Made by a program: the position numbers and the translations under genes
Source: DP-36 sp036004365
GTDB taxonomy: Bacteria > Desulfobacterota > Binatia > UBA9968
NCBI GenBank assembly: GCA_036004365.1
Contig: DASYRN010000224.1
Location: 1 to 64,000, forward strand
Length of the DNA stretch: 64,000 bases
Reading direction: 5' to 3'
Part shown: positions 52,074-60,349 of the stretch, one piece after another
Layout of the letters: every line of letters begins with the position of its first letter
Position numbering within the stretch: the first letter of the stretch is position 1
The notes under the pieces: generated by a model
Told to the model about the DNA's origin: nothing
Database searches by the model: none
What the model saw: only the letters and a program-made list of their open reading frames with translations

Positions 52074-53582
52074 ATGGAGATAGGCACCGCAGAGATCAGC
52101 CGGATTATCAAAGAGCAGATCCAAAACTATGACAAAGCCATCGAGGTCCAAGAGATTGGAACCGTGTTGTCTACGGGTGACGGCATCGCCAGGATCTACG
52201 GCCTCGATAAAGTTGCCGCGGGAGAGCTGCTAGAATTCCCTCATGACATCTACGGCATAGCGCTCAACCTCGAGGAAGATAATGTGGGCGCGGCGATCTT
52301 CGGCGAGGCGCATCTGATCAAAGAGGGCGACGCGGTTAAGCGAACCGGTCGGATCGCAGAGGTACCTGTCGGCAAAGCGCTTGTGGGCCGGGTGGTCGAT
52401 GCGTTGGGGCAGCCGATCGATGGCCGTGGTCCTGTGGAGACCCAAGAGCGGAGGCGGATCGAGCTTAAAGCGCCGGGGATTGTGGCTCGCCAGCCGGTGA
52501 AGGAGCCGCTCCAGACGGGACTTAAAGCGATCGATGCGCTGATCCCGATCGGCCGGGGGCAGCGTGAGCTAATTATCGGCGACCGACAGACCGGCAAGAC
52601 GGCCTTGGCGATCGATACGATTATTAACCAAAAGAACGGTGATGTCACCTGCATCTACGTGGCGGTAGGGCAGAAGCGTTCAACCGTTGCACAGGTCGTC
52701 GATAAGTTCCGTCAATATGGCGCGATGGATTACACCATCGTCGTTTCCGCCACGGCTTCGGAATCTGCTCCGCTTCAGTTCATCGCGGCCTACAGCGGCT
52801 GCACCATGGGAGAATATATCCGGGACAACGGCGGCCACGCACTGATCATCTACGACGACCTGTCTAAACATGCGGTTGCTTATCGTCAACTTTCGCTTCT
52901 CCTGCGTCGCCCTCCAGGACGAGAGGCTTATCCGGGAGATGTCTTTTACCTCCACTCCCGCCTTTTGGAGCGAGCTGCTAAGTTGAGCAATGCCCGCGGC
53001 GGCGGCTCTCTGACGGCGCTACCGGTTATTGAAACGCAGGCGGGTGACGTTTCCGCTTACATCCCGACGAACGTTATTTCCATCACCGACGGTCAGATCT
53101 TCTTGGAAAGCGATCTTTTTTACTCTGGCGTCAGGCCGGCCATCAACGTAGGCATTTCGGTCTCTCGGGTGGGTGGAAACGCCCAGATCAAGGCGATGAA
53201 GCAGGTTGCAGGAAGCCTGCGGCTAGACCTCGCTCAGTACCGTGAAATGGCGGCTTTCGCCCAGTTCGGCTCGGATCTCGATCCGACGACACAGAGACAG
53301 CTCAATCGCGGCAGTCGGATGGTGGAAATTCTAAAACAGGGCCAGTACGAGCCTCTGCCCGTTGAAAGGCAAATTCTCATTATTTACGCCGGCACCAACG
53401 GCTTCGTCGATCACCTGCCGGTTTCTGCGCTCAAGAAATACGAACAGGGTCTCTACGCATTCGTGGAATCGAAGCACCCGGATCTGTTTCCAGAGATCTT
53501 GAAGAAGCGCGAGCTTACGGATGATCTCCGGACAAAGATGAACAAGATCCTGGAGGAGTTCAATGCGGTCTTCAAAGCATGA
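52074..53582 (+). CDS. atpA: ATP synthase F1 subunit alpha
   Basis: A 502-residue alpha subunit. The nucleotide fold has Walker A GDRQTGKTA near 169-177, and the family sequence PAINVGISVSRVGG lies near 365. It forms the non-catalytic half of the alpha3beta3 hexamer. AAGGAGAAGATGG-type spacing (GGGAGGAG) supports the start. A short inverted repeat lies between it and atpG. Confidence 0.98.
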   Translation: MEIGTAEISRIIKEQIQNYDKAIEVQEIGTVLSTGDGIARIYGLDKVAAGELLEFPHDIYGIALNLEEDNVGAAIFGEAHLIKEGDAVKRTGRIAEVPVGKALVGRVVDALGQPIDGRGPVETQERRRIELKAPGIVARQPVKEPLQTGLKAIDALIPIGRGQRELIIGDRQTGKTALAIDTIINQKNGDVTCIYVAVGQKRSTVAQVVDKFRQYGAMDYTIVVSATASESAPLQFIAAYSGCTMGEYIRDNGGHALIIYDDLSKHAVAYRQLSLLLRRPPGREAYPGDVFYLHSRLLERAAKLSNARGGGSLTALPVIETQAGDVSAYIPTNVISITDGQIFLESDLFYSGVRPAINVGISVSRVGGNAQIKAMKQVAGSLRLDLAQYREMAAFAQFGSDLDPTTQRQLNRGSRMVEILKQGQYEPLPVERQILIIYAGTNGFVDHLPVSALKKYEQGLYAFVESKHPDLFPEILKKRELTDDLRTKMNKILEEFNAVFKA

Positions 53583-53590
53583 GTCTCGAA

Positions 53591-53646
53591 TTTCGGGTCT
53601 TGAGTTTCTAGTTAACTTGAAACCCGAAACCACCAACTTGAAACTC
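53591..53646. repeat. Intergenic inverted repeat, AAACCCGAAAC type (atpA/atpG)
   Basis: TTTCGGGT at 53591-53598 pairs perfectly with ACCCGAAA at 53622-53629, and GAGTTTC pairs with GAAACTC further out. Related GGGTTTC/GAAACCCG blocks occur between atpD and atpC. Confidence 0.75.
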
Positions 53647-53648
53647 TG

Positions 53649-54509
53649 ATGGCAACTCTCAAGGCGATACGGAAACGGATCGGCTCGATCCGCAATACGC
53701 AGCAGATTACGAAAGCGATGAAGATGGTAGCGGCTGCCAAGCTTCGGCGCGCTCAAGACTCCGTGTTGCGGGCGCGTCCCTATTCGGAGAAGATGACCGC
53801 CTTGTTGCGCAATCTCTCCGGTCGAGTCGCGCCCGAGATTCATCCGCTGCTCACAGCGCGGGAGGAAAAGCGGGTCGATCTCGTGGTCATTACCGCGGAC
53901 CGCGGCCTCTGCGGCGGCTACAACGCCAATCTCATCAGAGCTGCAGAGAAGTTTATCCAGGGGCGAGGGCGAGAAAAAGAGACTCGCCTCATCCTTGCCG
54001 GCCGCAAAGGCGTGGATTACTTTCGGCGCCGCAAAATCGAACCAGTGGAACGTTACCAGCAGGTCAGCTCCATGCTGGTGGAGGAGCTTGCTGCGGAGTT
54101 GGCCGAAAAGGTGATCGCACGATTCTTAAGAGAAGAGAGCGACGCGGCTTACGTTCTTTATAGCCGATTTCGCTCGGCTCTTTCTCAAGTGCCGACGGTC
54201 GAGAAGCTCATTCCCGTGACCTCAGCAGGCGAGGTGGGCGAGGAACAGCCGACGGAATATCTCTTTGAGCCCGGCATCCAGCAGCTTCTTTCAAGTCTCC
54301 TGCCCAAGATTGTGGAGGTCGGATTCTTTCACGCGCTTTTGGAAGCAACGGCCAGCGAGCACGGAGCACGCATGACGGCGATGGACTCAGCGACCACCAA
54401 TGCGGGCGAGATCATGAGCCATCTGACGCTGCAGATGAATCGCGCCCGGCAGGCCGCGATCACAAAGGAGCTGCTCGAAGTGGTCTCGACGGCCGAGGCA
54501 TTGAAGTGA
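53649..54509 (+). CDS. atpG: ATP synthase F1 subunit gamma
   Basis: A 286-residue gamma subunit. The N-terminal helix has IRNTQQITKAMKMVAAAKLRRAQ, cited as TQQITKAMKMVAAAKLRRA, and the C terminus carries EHGARMTAMDSATTNAGEI and YNRARQ-like LQMNRARQAAITKELLE, cited as MNRARQAAITKELLE. The internal domain has ADRGLCGGYNANL. It is the rotating shaft of F1. It begins 66 bases after atpA and lies in the ATP synthase operon. Confidence 0.96.
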   Translation: MATLKAIRKRIGSIRNTQQITKAMKMVAAAKLRRAQDSVLRARPYSEKMTALLRNLSGRVAPEIHPLLTAREEKRVDLVVITADRGLCGGYNANLIRAAEKFIQGRGREKETRLILAGRKGVDYFRRRKIEPVERYQQVSSMLVEELAAELAEKVIARFLREESDAAYVLYSRFRSALSQVPTVEKLIPVTSAGEVGEEQPTEYLFEPGIQQLLSSLLPKIVEVGFFHALLEATASEHGARMTAMDSATTNAGEIMSHLTLQMNRARQAAITKELLEVVSTAEALK

Positions 54510-54531
54510 TCAGAACGGAGGAAGGTTCGTT

Positions 54532-55941
54532 ATGAGATCGGGAAAGATTACGCAGGTCCTTGGGGCCGTTGTGGATGTGGAGTTTTCTGATGGGACCTTG
54601 CCGCCCATTTACAACGCTCTCAAAATTACCAATCCCGCCATAGGCGATCAGGCCTGGAACCTCGTGGTGGAGGTTGCTCTGCATTTGGGAGAAAACACGG
54701 TTCGGTGCATCGCTATGGACACCACAGAGGGGTTGGTGCGTGGGATGGAGGTGATGGACACGGGAGATGGAATCAGCGTTCCCGTCGGGCCGGAGACCTT
54801 AGGGCGAGTTCTCAACGTGATCGGCGAGCCGGTGGACGAAGGGCCGCCGATCAATGTCAAGAAGCGCTTCCCGATTCACCGGCCGACGCCATCCTTCGTC
54901 GATCAGGAGACTAAGGTTCAGGCCTTTGAGACCGGGATTAAGGTCGTCGACCTCCTTGCTCCTTACGCGCGCGGCGGAAAGATCGGTCTGTTCGGCGGCG
55001 CGGGCGTGGGCAAGACCGTCATTCTCCAGGAACTTATCAACAACGTCGCGATGAAGCACGGCGGCTACTCCGTCTTTGGCGGTGTCGGGGAACGAACCCG
55101 TGAAGGAAATGACCTGTGGCTGGAGATGAAAGAGTCGGGCGTTATCAGCAAGGCGGCACTGGTCTACGGCCAGATGAATGAGCCGCCTGGGGCTAGAGCC
55201 CGCGTCGCTTTGAGCGCTCTTACACTGGCCGAGTATTTTCGCGACGAGGAAGGAAAGGATGTCCTTCTCTTTATCGATAACATCTTTCGTTTTACGCAAG
55301 CCAATTCAGAGGTTTCCACGCTTCTCGGGCGTATGCCCTCGGCCGTAGGATATCAACCGACCTTGGGCACGGACTTGGGTGAGTTGCAAGAGAGAATCAC
55401 ATCTACTCGGAAGGGATCCATCACATCGGTGCAGGCCATTTATGTTCCGGCGGATGATTTGACCGATCCCGCTCCGGCCACGACGTTTGCTCACCTCGAT
55501 GCGACCACGGTTCTTTCGCGCCAGATCGCAGAGCTGGGGATCTATCCGGCGGTGGATCCGCTGGATTCGACGTCGCGTATTCTGGATCCGCGCGTTGTGG
55601 GCGAAGAGCATTATGAGGTGGCGCGCCAAGTGCAGATGATTCTGCAGCGCTATAAAGATCTACAGGATATCATTGCGATCCTCGGCATGGACGAACTGTC
55701 TGAGGAGGACAAGCTGACCGTGGCCCGCGCGAGAAAAATTCAGCGTTTTCTTTCTCAGCCCTTCCATGTCGCCGAAGCCTTCACCGGAACTCCCGGCGTC
55801 TACGTCGAGCTCAAAGACAGCATCAAGGGCTTTAAGGAGATCGTGGAAGGCAAGCACGACGATATCCCTGAACAGGCCTTCTATCTGGTCGGAACGATCG
55901 AGCAGGCTTTGGAAAAGGCGAAGAGGTTGGCGGCCGACTAG
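54532..55941 (+). CDS. atpD: ATP synthase F1 subunit beta
   Basis: A 469-residue catalytic subunit. Walker A is GGAGVGKTV near 155-163, the catalytic Glu lies in GGVGERTREGND near 188, and DELSEEDKLTV is present near the C terminus. It contains the ATP-making sites of F1. A GGAGGAAGG ribosome binding site precedes the ATG. The 83-base gap to atpC carries the second copy of the GGGTTTC-type repeat. Confidence 0.98.
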   Translation: MRSGKITQVLGAVVDVEFSDGTLPPIYNALKITNPAIGDQAWNLVVEVALHLGENTVRCIAMDTTEGLVRGMEVMDTGDGISVPVGPETLGRVLNVIGEPVDEGPPINVKKRFPIHRPTPSFVDQETKVQAFETGIKVVDLLAPYARGGKIGLFGGAGVGKTVILQELINNVAMKHGGYSVFGGVGERTREGNDLWLEMKESGVISKAALVYGQMNEPPGARARVALSALTLAEYFRDEEGKDVLLFIDNIFRFTQANSEVSTLLGRMPSAVGYQPTLGTDLGELQERITSTRKGSITSVQAIYVPADDLTDPAPATTFAHLDATTVLSRQIAELGIYPAVDPLDSTSRILDPRVVGEEHYEVARQVQMILQRYKDLQDIIAILGMDELSEEDKLTVARARKIQRFLSQPFHVAEAFTGTPGVYVELKDSIKGFKEIVEGKHDDIPEQAFYLVGTIEQALEKAKRLAAD

Positions 55942-55945
55942 AAAA

Positions 55946-56021
55946 GTTTCGGGTTTCGACTAGCGAGTTTAAAGTTGGTTAAATCCTGGAAGCAGAAACC
56001 CGGAACTCGAAGCTCGCTTTA
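55946..56021. repeat. Intergenic inverted repeat, AAACCCGAAAC type (atpD/atpC)
   Basis: TTCGGGTTTC at 55948-55957 pairs with GAAACCCGGAA at 55995-56005 with one bulge, and AGCGAG pairs with CTCGCT further out. It resembles the element between atpA and atpG. Confidence 0.7.
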
Positions 56022-56024
56022 GTC

Positions 56025-56441
56025 ATGGCAGACAAGATCACGCTGAGATTGGTGACCCCAAGCCGCTTGCTTCTGGACGAGGAGGTCGAGGAAGTTACGG
56101 CTCCTGGCGCTTTAGGCCAGTTCGGGGTTCTCCCGAACCACATCTCATTTTTGACTCTCTTGGAGATTGGCGCGATGAGTTACAAGCAAGGGGGAGAGAG
56201 ATACCACTTGGCGCTCAGCGGGGGATACGCCGAGGTTCTGGATAACGTCATGACGGTTTTGGCCAATGCCGCCGAGTACGCTGATGAAATTGATGTTGCG
56301 GCTGCCCGAATGGCCAAAGAACGGTCCGAAGCCAAATTGGCGCAGTTGAATCGAGACGACAAAGAATTCGCCGCCGCTGAGAGTGATCTGCGCTGGGCCT
56401 TGGTCCGGCTCGAGGTCGCAGATCGAGAAGCGCACAGATAG
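56025..56441 (+). CDS. atpC: ATP synthase F1 subunit epsilon
   Basis: A 138-residue protein with an N-terminal beta sandwich (TAPGALGQFGVLPNHISFLT near residues 25-44) and a two-helix C-terminal domain rich in charged residues. It regulates ATPase activity and links gamma to the c-ring. It is followed by the EutA-like gene after 12 bases, so the operon seems to extend beyond ATP synthase. Confidence 0.94.
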   Translation: MADKITLRLVTPSRLLLDEEVEEVTAPGALGQFGVLPNHISFLTLLEIGAMSYKQGGERYHLALSGGYAEVLDNVMTVLANAAEYADEIDVAAARMAKERSEAKLAQLNRDDKEFAAAESDLRWALVRLEVADREAHR

Positions 56442-56453
56442 AGGGAGATCATT

Positions 56454-57968
56454 TTGCACGACGACGATTTTGAACACGATCATCCCGAGCTAGAGATCGG
56501 CGCCAACGCCATTTTTGAGGACATCGAAGGCCTCGAGATGTTTACGCTCAAAAGCGTCGGCATCGACATCGGCTCTTCGACCTCCCATTTGGTTTTTTCT
56601 CAGTTGACCTTGAGAAGAGAAGGCGCCTCGCTTTCTGGGCGCTTCAAGGTCACAGAGAGAAAAGTCCTCTACCGCTCGGGCATCATGCTCACCCCTTATC
56701 TTTCCGGCACATTGATCGATACGGATAAAGTCAAGCGGTTCATCGAACAAGCCTACAAGGAGGCTGGCTTCGGCCCCGAGGATGTGGATACGGGAGCGGT
56801 CATTATCACAGGGGAGGCGCTCAAGAAAGAAAACGCCCAGCCGATCGTTGAATACTTTGCAAAGTACTCGGGGCGTTTTATCTGCGCCGCCGCCGGGCAC
56901 AATCACGAGGCACTGCTTGCAGCGTACGGCTGCGGTGCGGTGGATCTCTCAAAGGCAGAGCGCAAGACAGTCCTCAATGTCGATATGGGGGGTGGAACCA
57001 CCAAGTTCGCGCTCATCGAAAACGGGTCGGTAACTCAGACGGCGTCGATCAACGTTGGAGCCAGGCTGATTGCCTTCGATGAGTCCGACGCCGTAACGCG
57101 GGTAGAGGACGCCGGCAGAATGATCATGAGGGAACTCGGCTACCCGGTAGAGGTCGGAAAGAAAATCGAGAAAGGACAGAAGGAGAAGTTTGCTGCCTTC
57201 ATGGCCAAAATTCTCTTTGAGATGATTCAACGGGGGCCCTCCTCTTCCATGGGGAAGAGGCTGATGGTGACCCCGGCGTTCACGAATTATGGGCTGGATC
57301 GTGTGGACTACATTGCCTTTTCCGGAGGCGTCTCTGAACATGTCTACGATCGCGATAGGACCTCTTATGGAGATGTTGGCCCTTTCTTGGGAAAAGAGAT
57401 GAGAAGACTTGTTGAGAGCCTGGACAGAAAAGATATGCTGCGACAACCGATCGAGGGGATCCGGGCGACTGTTATCGGCGCCGGAGAGTATACCGTGCAG
57501 GCCAGCGGTAACACGAGCTACATTTCAAGTACGAAGGCGCTTCCCGTCTTCGGGCTTAAGGTCGTCCGGGCTTCATTGGGTCCAAAGGATTCCGTAAAAG
57601 AGGCATTGTCCGCTTCGCTGGCGAAATTCGATCTGCCCCGTTTCACTTCGGGCTTGGCTTTGTCACTGATACTGGAAGGCCAGTTGGATTATCCCTCGAT
57701 CCGGAGAATCGCCGAAGGGATAGCCGCTTTCGTTAGAGATTCTGACGATGCTAGGGCACCCCTTTATCTCACATTAGATCTCGACGTGGCGAAATCTTTG
57801 GGCGGAATCCTCAAAGAGGAGCTTAAACTCGAACGCGAGGTGATCGTCGTGGACGGCATCGAAGTCGGCGACCTCGATTATCTCGATATCGGCCAACCCA
57901 TGGGAATTACCGAAGTGATTCCCGTCACAGTGAAGTCTCTCATGTTCCCGACAAGCAAACTGGGGTAA
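56454..57968 (+). CDS. EutA-like reactivating-factor-type ATPase (actin/Hsp70 fold)
   Basis: A 504-residue protein starting at a TTG. The N terminus is acidic. Actin-fold motifs are GIDIGSSTSH near 36, VDMGGGTTKFAL near 176 and FSGGVSEHVYDRD near 290. EutA reactivates ethanolamine ammonia-lyase by releasing damaged B12 cofactor. No eutB, eutC or other ethanolamine genes are present here. The short distance to atpC suggests co-transcription with ATP synthase. It may serve another B12 enzyme or a different function. Confidence 0.85.
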   Translation: MHDDDFEHDHPELEIGANAIFEDIEGLEMFTLKSVGIDIGSSTSHLVFSQLTLRREGASLSGRFKVTERKVLYRSGIMLTPYLSGTLIDTDKVKRFIEQAYKEAGFGPEDVDTGAVIITGEALKKENAQPIVEYFAKYSGRFICAAAGHNHEALLAAYGCGAVDLSKAERKTVLNVDMGGGTTKFALIENGSVTQTASINVGARLIAFDESDAVTRVEDAGRMIMRELGYPVEVGKKIEKGQKEKFAAFMAKILFEMIQRGPSSSMGKRLMVTPAFTNYGLDRVDYIAFSGGVSEHVYDRDRTSYGDVGPFLGKEMRRLVESLDRKDMLRQPIEGIRATVIGAGEYTVQASGNTSYISSTKALPVFGLKVVRASLGPKDSVKEALSASLAKFDLPRFTSGLALSLILEGQLDYPSIRRIAEGIAAFVRDSDDARAPLYLTLDLDVAKSLGGILKEELKLEREVIVVDGIEVGDLDYLDIGQPMGITEVIPVTVKSLMFPTSKLG

Positions 57969-57983
57969 TCCCGGAACGAGGAG

Positions 57984-58841
57984 ATGGCCGAATATTTTGC
58001 TCTTCAGGCCGCCCTCTGTTTCGCCACATCCCATATCCTAATCCGCCGAGGCTTGGTGGACTCGAATGCGCTTACCGGCGCTTTCGTTTCCCTTGGGATG
58101 ACCGCGCTTATTCTCTGGCTCCTGTTGCCTTTTTTTGTCTCTTTATCCAGTTTCTGGACCCCGGCAGTGGGGTACTTTCTTGCAGCTGGCATTTTCGCTC
58201 CTGGTTTGGGACGGACCTTAACTTATGTTGGGATTGAAAAGGTCGGCGTCGCCCGCTCAGTTCCGATCTCCAATTCCTCTCCCCTCTTCGCGTCCCTGAT
58301 CGCCGTGTTTTTGTTGGACGAAATTTGGAAGCTGCAAAACTTTCTCGGCACGACCTTTGTTATAACCGGCATCGTCATTCTGTCTCGGTCTCACGCCGAG
58401 CAAACGCCGTGGCGCGGGCTCGATTTGATCTTTCCGGTCTCGGCCGCATTAGCCTTCGCAATCTCAAGCAATCTGAGAAAGCTGGGCTTGCTGGCGAGCA
58501 ATACTCCACTCATGGCCGCGGCCTTGACCGCGGCGACGGCGTTTGTCTTTGCTGTAGGTTTGCTGAAGCTTAGGGGAGGATGGCGGGCGTTGATGTTGTC
58601 ACGCAATAGCGGGAAGTGGTTCTTGGCAGCGGGAATCGCTAACACGACTGCCACACTTTCGGTGTTCTACGCTCTCAGCTTCGGCGACGTGGTGGTCGTG
58701 GAACCGCTGACCGCGAGCAATCCCGTTCTCTCGCTCATCCTTTCAGCGCTTTTTCTCAAGGATCTGGAGAAGATTACAGGTAAGGTTGTCTTAGGAGCGC
58801 TCTGTACTGTGGCCGGCACGATTCTTGTCATCACACGCTGA
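57984..58841 (+). CDS. EamA-family (DMT superfamily) permease
   Basis: A 285-residue protein with ten membrane helices in two EamA repeats. The second repeat ends with PLTASNPVLSLILSALFLKDLEK, cited as PLTASNPVLSLIL, the conserved region of this family. It probably exports or takes up a small metabolite. It starts 15 bases after the EutA-like gene and may be in the same transcript. It differs clearly from the permease at 39613. Confidence 0.87.
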   Translation: MAEYFALQAALCFATSHILIRRGLVDSNALTGAFVSLGMTALILWLLLPFFVSLSSFWTPAVGYFLAAGIFAPGLGRTLTYVGIEKVGVARSVPISNSSPLFASLIAVFLLDEIWKLQNFLGTTFVITGIVILSRSHAEQTPWRGLDLIFPVSAALAFAISSNLRKLGLLASNTPLMAAALTAATAFVFAVGLLKLRGGWRALMLSRNSGKWFLAAGIANTTATLSVFYALSFGDVVVVEPLTASNPVLSLILSALFLKDLEKITGKVVLGALCTVAGTILVITR

Positions 58842-58851
58842 GATGGACCTG

Positions 58852-59760
58852 CTAGCGTTTCAGCAGCGGCAAAACCTTTTCCCCTAAGAGATCGAGTTGC
58901 CTGAGATCCGGTATCGTCGGTCCGATGATGAGAGTGTCGAGGCCCTTGGTGAATGCGGCCTGGATCTTTTCAGCGCATGCCTCAGGCGGGCCCGCAAGGT
59001 AGGTCTTTTCGACGTCAACCCTCACCTGCCCGTAGTATCGGTTCAGGTAGCCAGCCAGGGCTTCGACCGCCTTCGTCTTGTTGTCACCCATTGCCATAAA
59101 AGTGAGCGCCGCCTTTTCGATCTTACTGGGATCTCGTCCCGCCGCTGCGGCAAATCGGGAGACCTTCTCCCATATAGCCGGAAAACTCTCAATCGCTGAG
59201 CTGCCGCAGATGAAGCCGTCCGCCAATCTTCCGGCCCGCTTGAGGGCGATCTCCGACCCGCCGCCGGTCCATATTGGAGGATGCGGCGACTGCGTCGGTT
59301 TAGGACCGATGGTAAGATTCTCGACCTGATAAAATCTTCCCTTGTGGGTAACCTTCTCTTCGCTCCAAAGCCGCTTCATTAATTTTACCCCCTCCTCCGC
59401 CCGGCTCCCTCGGCCTTCGAACGGCACACCGACCGCCGAGAAATCGTTCTCGCGGCTGCCGAAGCCGATTCCCAGCGTCACCCTTCCGCCTGAGAGAAAA
59501 TCCAGTGTGGCGACGGTTTTCGCCAACAAGACGGGATGTCTAACTCCCGCAAGCAGCACAGAGGTCCCGAGCCGGATTTTCTTGGTCACTGCGGCCGTCG
59601 AGGCAAGGAAAGCGAGAGGCTCGAGGTTGTCGTAGACGATGCGGTCGATGACCCATAAGGAGTGGAGCCCGAGATCTTCACACTTTTTCGCGAAGCTGCT
59701 GACGAAGCCCAGTTCGACCTGCGGTGCCGGATTGACGAAGCAAAGACCGATGTTTTTCAT
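58852..59760 (-). CDS. LLM-class flavin-dependent (F420/FMN) oxidoreductase
   Basis: A 302-residue TIM-barrel enzyme of the luciferase-like monooxygenase superfamily. Segments LHSLWVIDRIVYDN, LLAGVRHPVLLAKTVATLDFLSGGRVTLGIGFG, cited as RHPVLLAKTVATLD and GRVTLGIGFG, and PHPPIWTGGGS are typical. Members use F420 or FMNH2; the cofactor cannot be decided. The ATG at 59760 has AAAGGAG upstream; ten extra residues from 59790 are unlikely. It is convergent with the permease and stands before a catabolic group. Confidence 0.9.
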   Translation of the reverse strand: MKNIGLCFVNPAPQVELGFVSSFAKKCEDLGLHSLWVIDRIVYDNLEPLAFLASTAAVTKKIRLGTSVLLAGVRHPVLLAKTVATLDFLSGGRVTLGIGFGSRENDFSAVGVPFEGRGSRAEEGVKLMKRLWSEEKVTHKGRFYQVENLTIGPKPTQSPHPPIWTGGGSEIALKRAGRLADGFICGSSAIESFPAIWEKVSRFAAAAGRDPSKIEKAALTFMAMGDNKTKAVEALAGYLNRYYGQVRVDVEKTYLAGPPEACAEKIQAAFTKGLDTLIIGPTIPDLRQLDLLGEKVLPLLKR

Positions 59761-59904
59761 TGAGGTTTCTCCTTTGGGGTGAGCCTTCAAGTTGGCAGAT
59801 GTGCATATGCAGACTCAATCCTGGCGAGGAACATAGATTACCCGGGCGGCGCTTTTCAAGTGCCAGCCTTTGGGCTATAGGCTAATTCAGAGGGAGAAAA
59901 GTCG

Positions 59905-60336
59905 ATGAAAGCTCAAACGTTCGAGGTGAAGACCCCTTTGTTAACCGGCGGCCGCAGCATCATGCCGCTGGCCCGGACCGATCTCGTCTCGGTGAGCCTC
60001 AACTATTATTCTCCGGGGCGCAAGAACAGCCTCCATACACATCCGGGCGAGGACCATGCCTTCGTGGTTCTGGATGGCGAGGTGACCTTCTACGACAGGG
60101 AGAACAATGCGACCCTCCTTAAGAAAGGTCAGGGCATTCTGCTTCCTGAAGGGTGGTATTACCGGTTCGAAAACAGCGGTGGCAAGGCCCTGGCGCTGCT
60201 CCGATTCAGCGCCTGGAAGGCGGGACGCAAGGTGGCGAGAGTGGAAGCCACAGGCAGAACCCGCGGAGAAGATGCGACGGAGTATGAGCATGTGGATGGC
60301 ATGACGGTGGACGGGCAGTACTGGGAGCTCGGGTAA
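59905..60336 (+). CDS. Cupin-domain protein
   Basis: A 143-residue beta-barrel protein. The first cupin motif is HTHPGEDHAFVVLDGEV with three His/Glu metal ligands near 45-61, and the second is partly preserved in EGWYYRFENSG. It may be an isomerase, dioxygenase accessory or storage-type cupin. It precedes the mandelate racemase-type enzyme by 13 bases and the two probably act in one pathway. Confidence 0.85.
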   Translation: MKAQTFEVKTPLLTGGRSIMPLARTDLVSVSLNYYSPGRKNSLHTHPGEDHAFVVLDGEVTFYDRENNATLLKKGQGILLPEGWYYRFENSGGKALALLRFSAWKAGRKVARVEATGRTRGEDATEYEHVDGMTVDGQYWELG

Positions 60337-60349
60337 AGGCCAGATCCAT

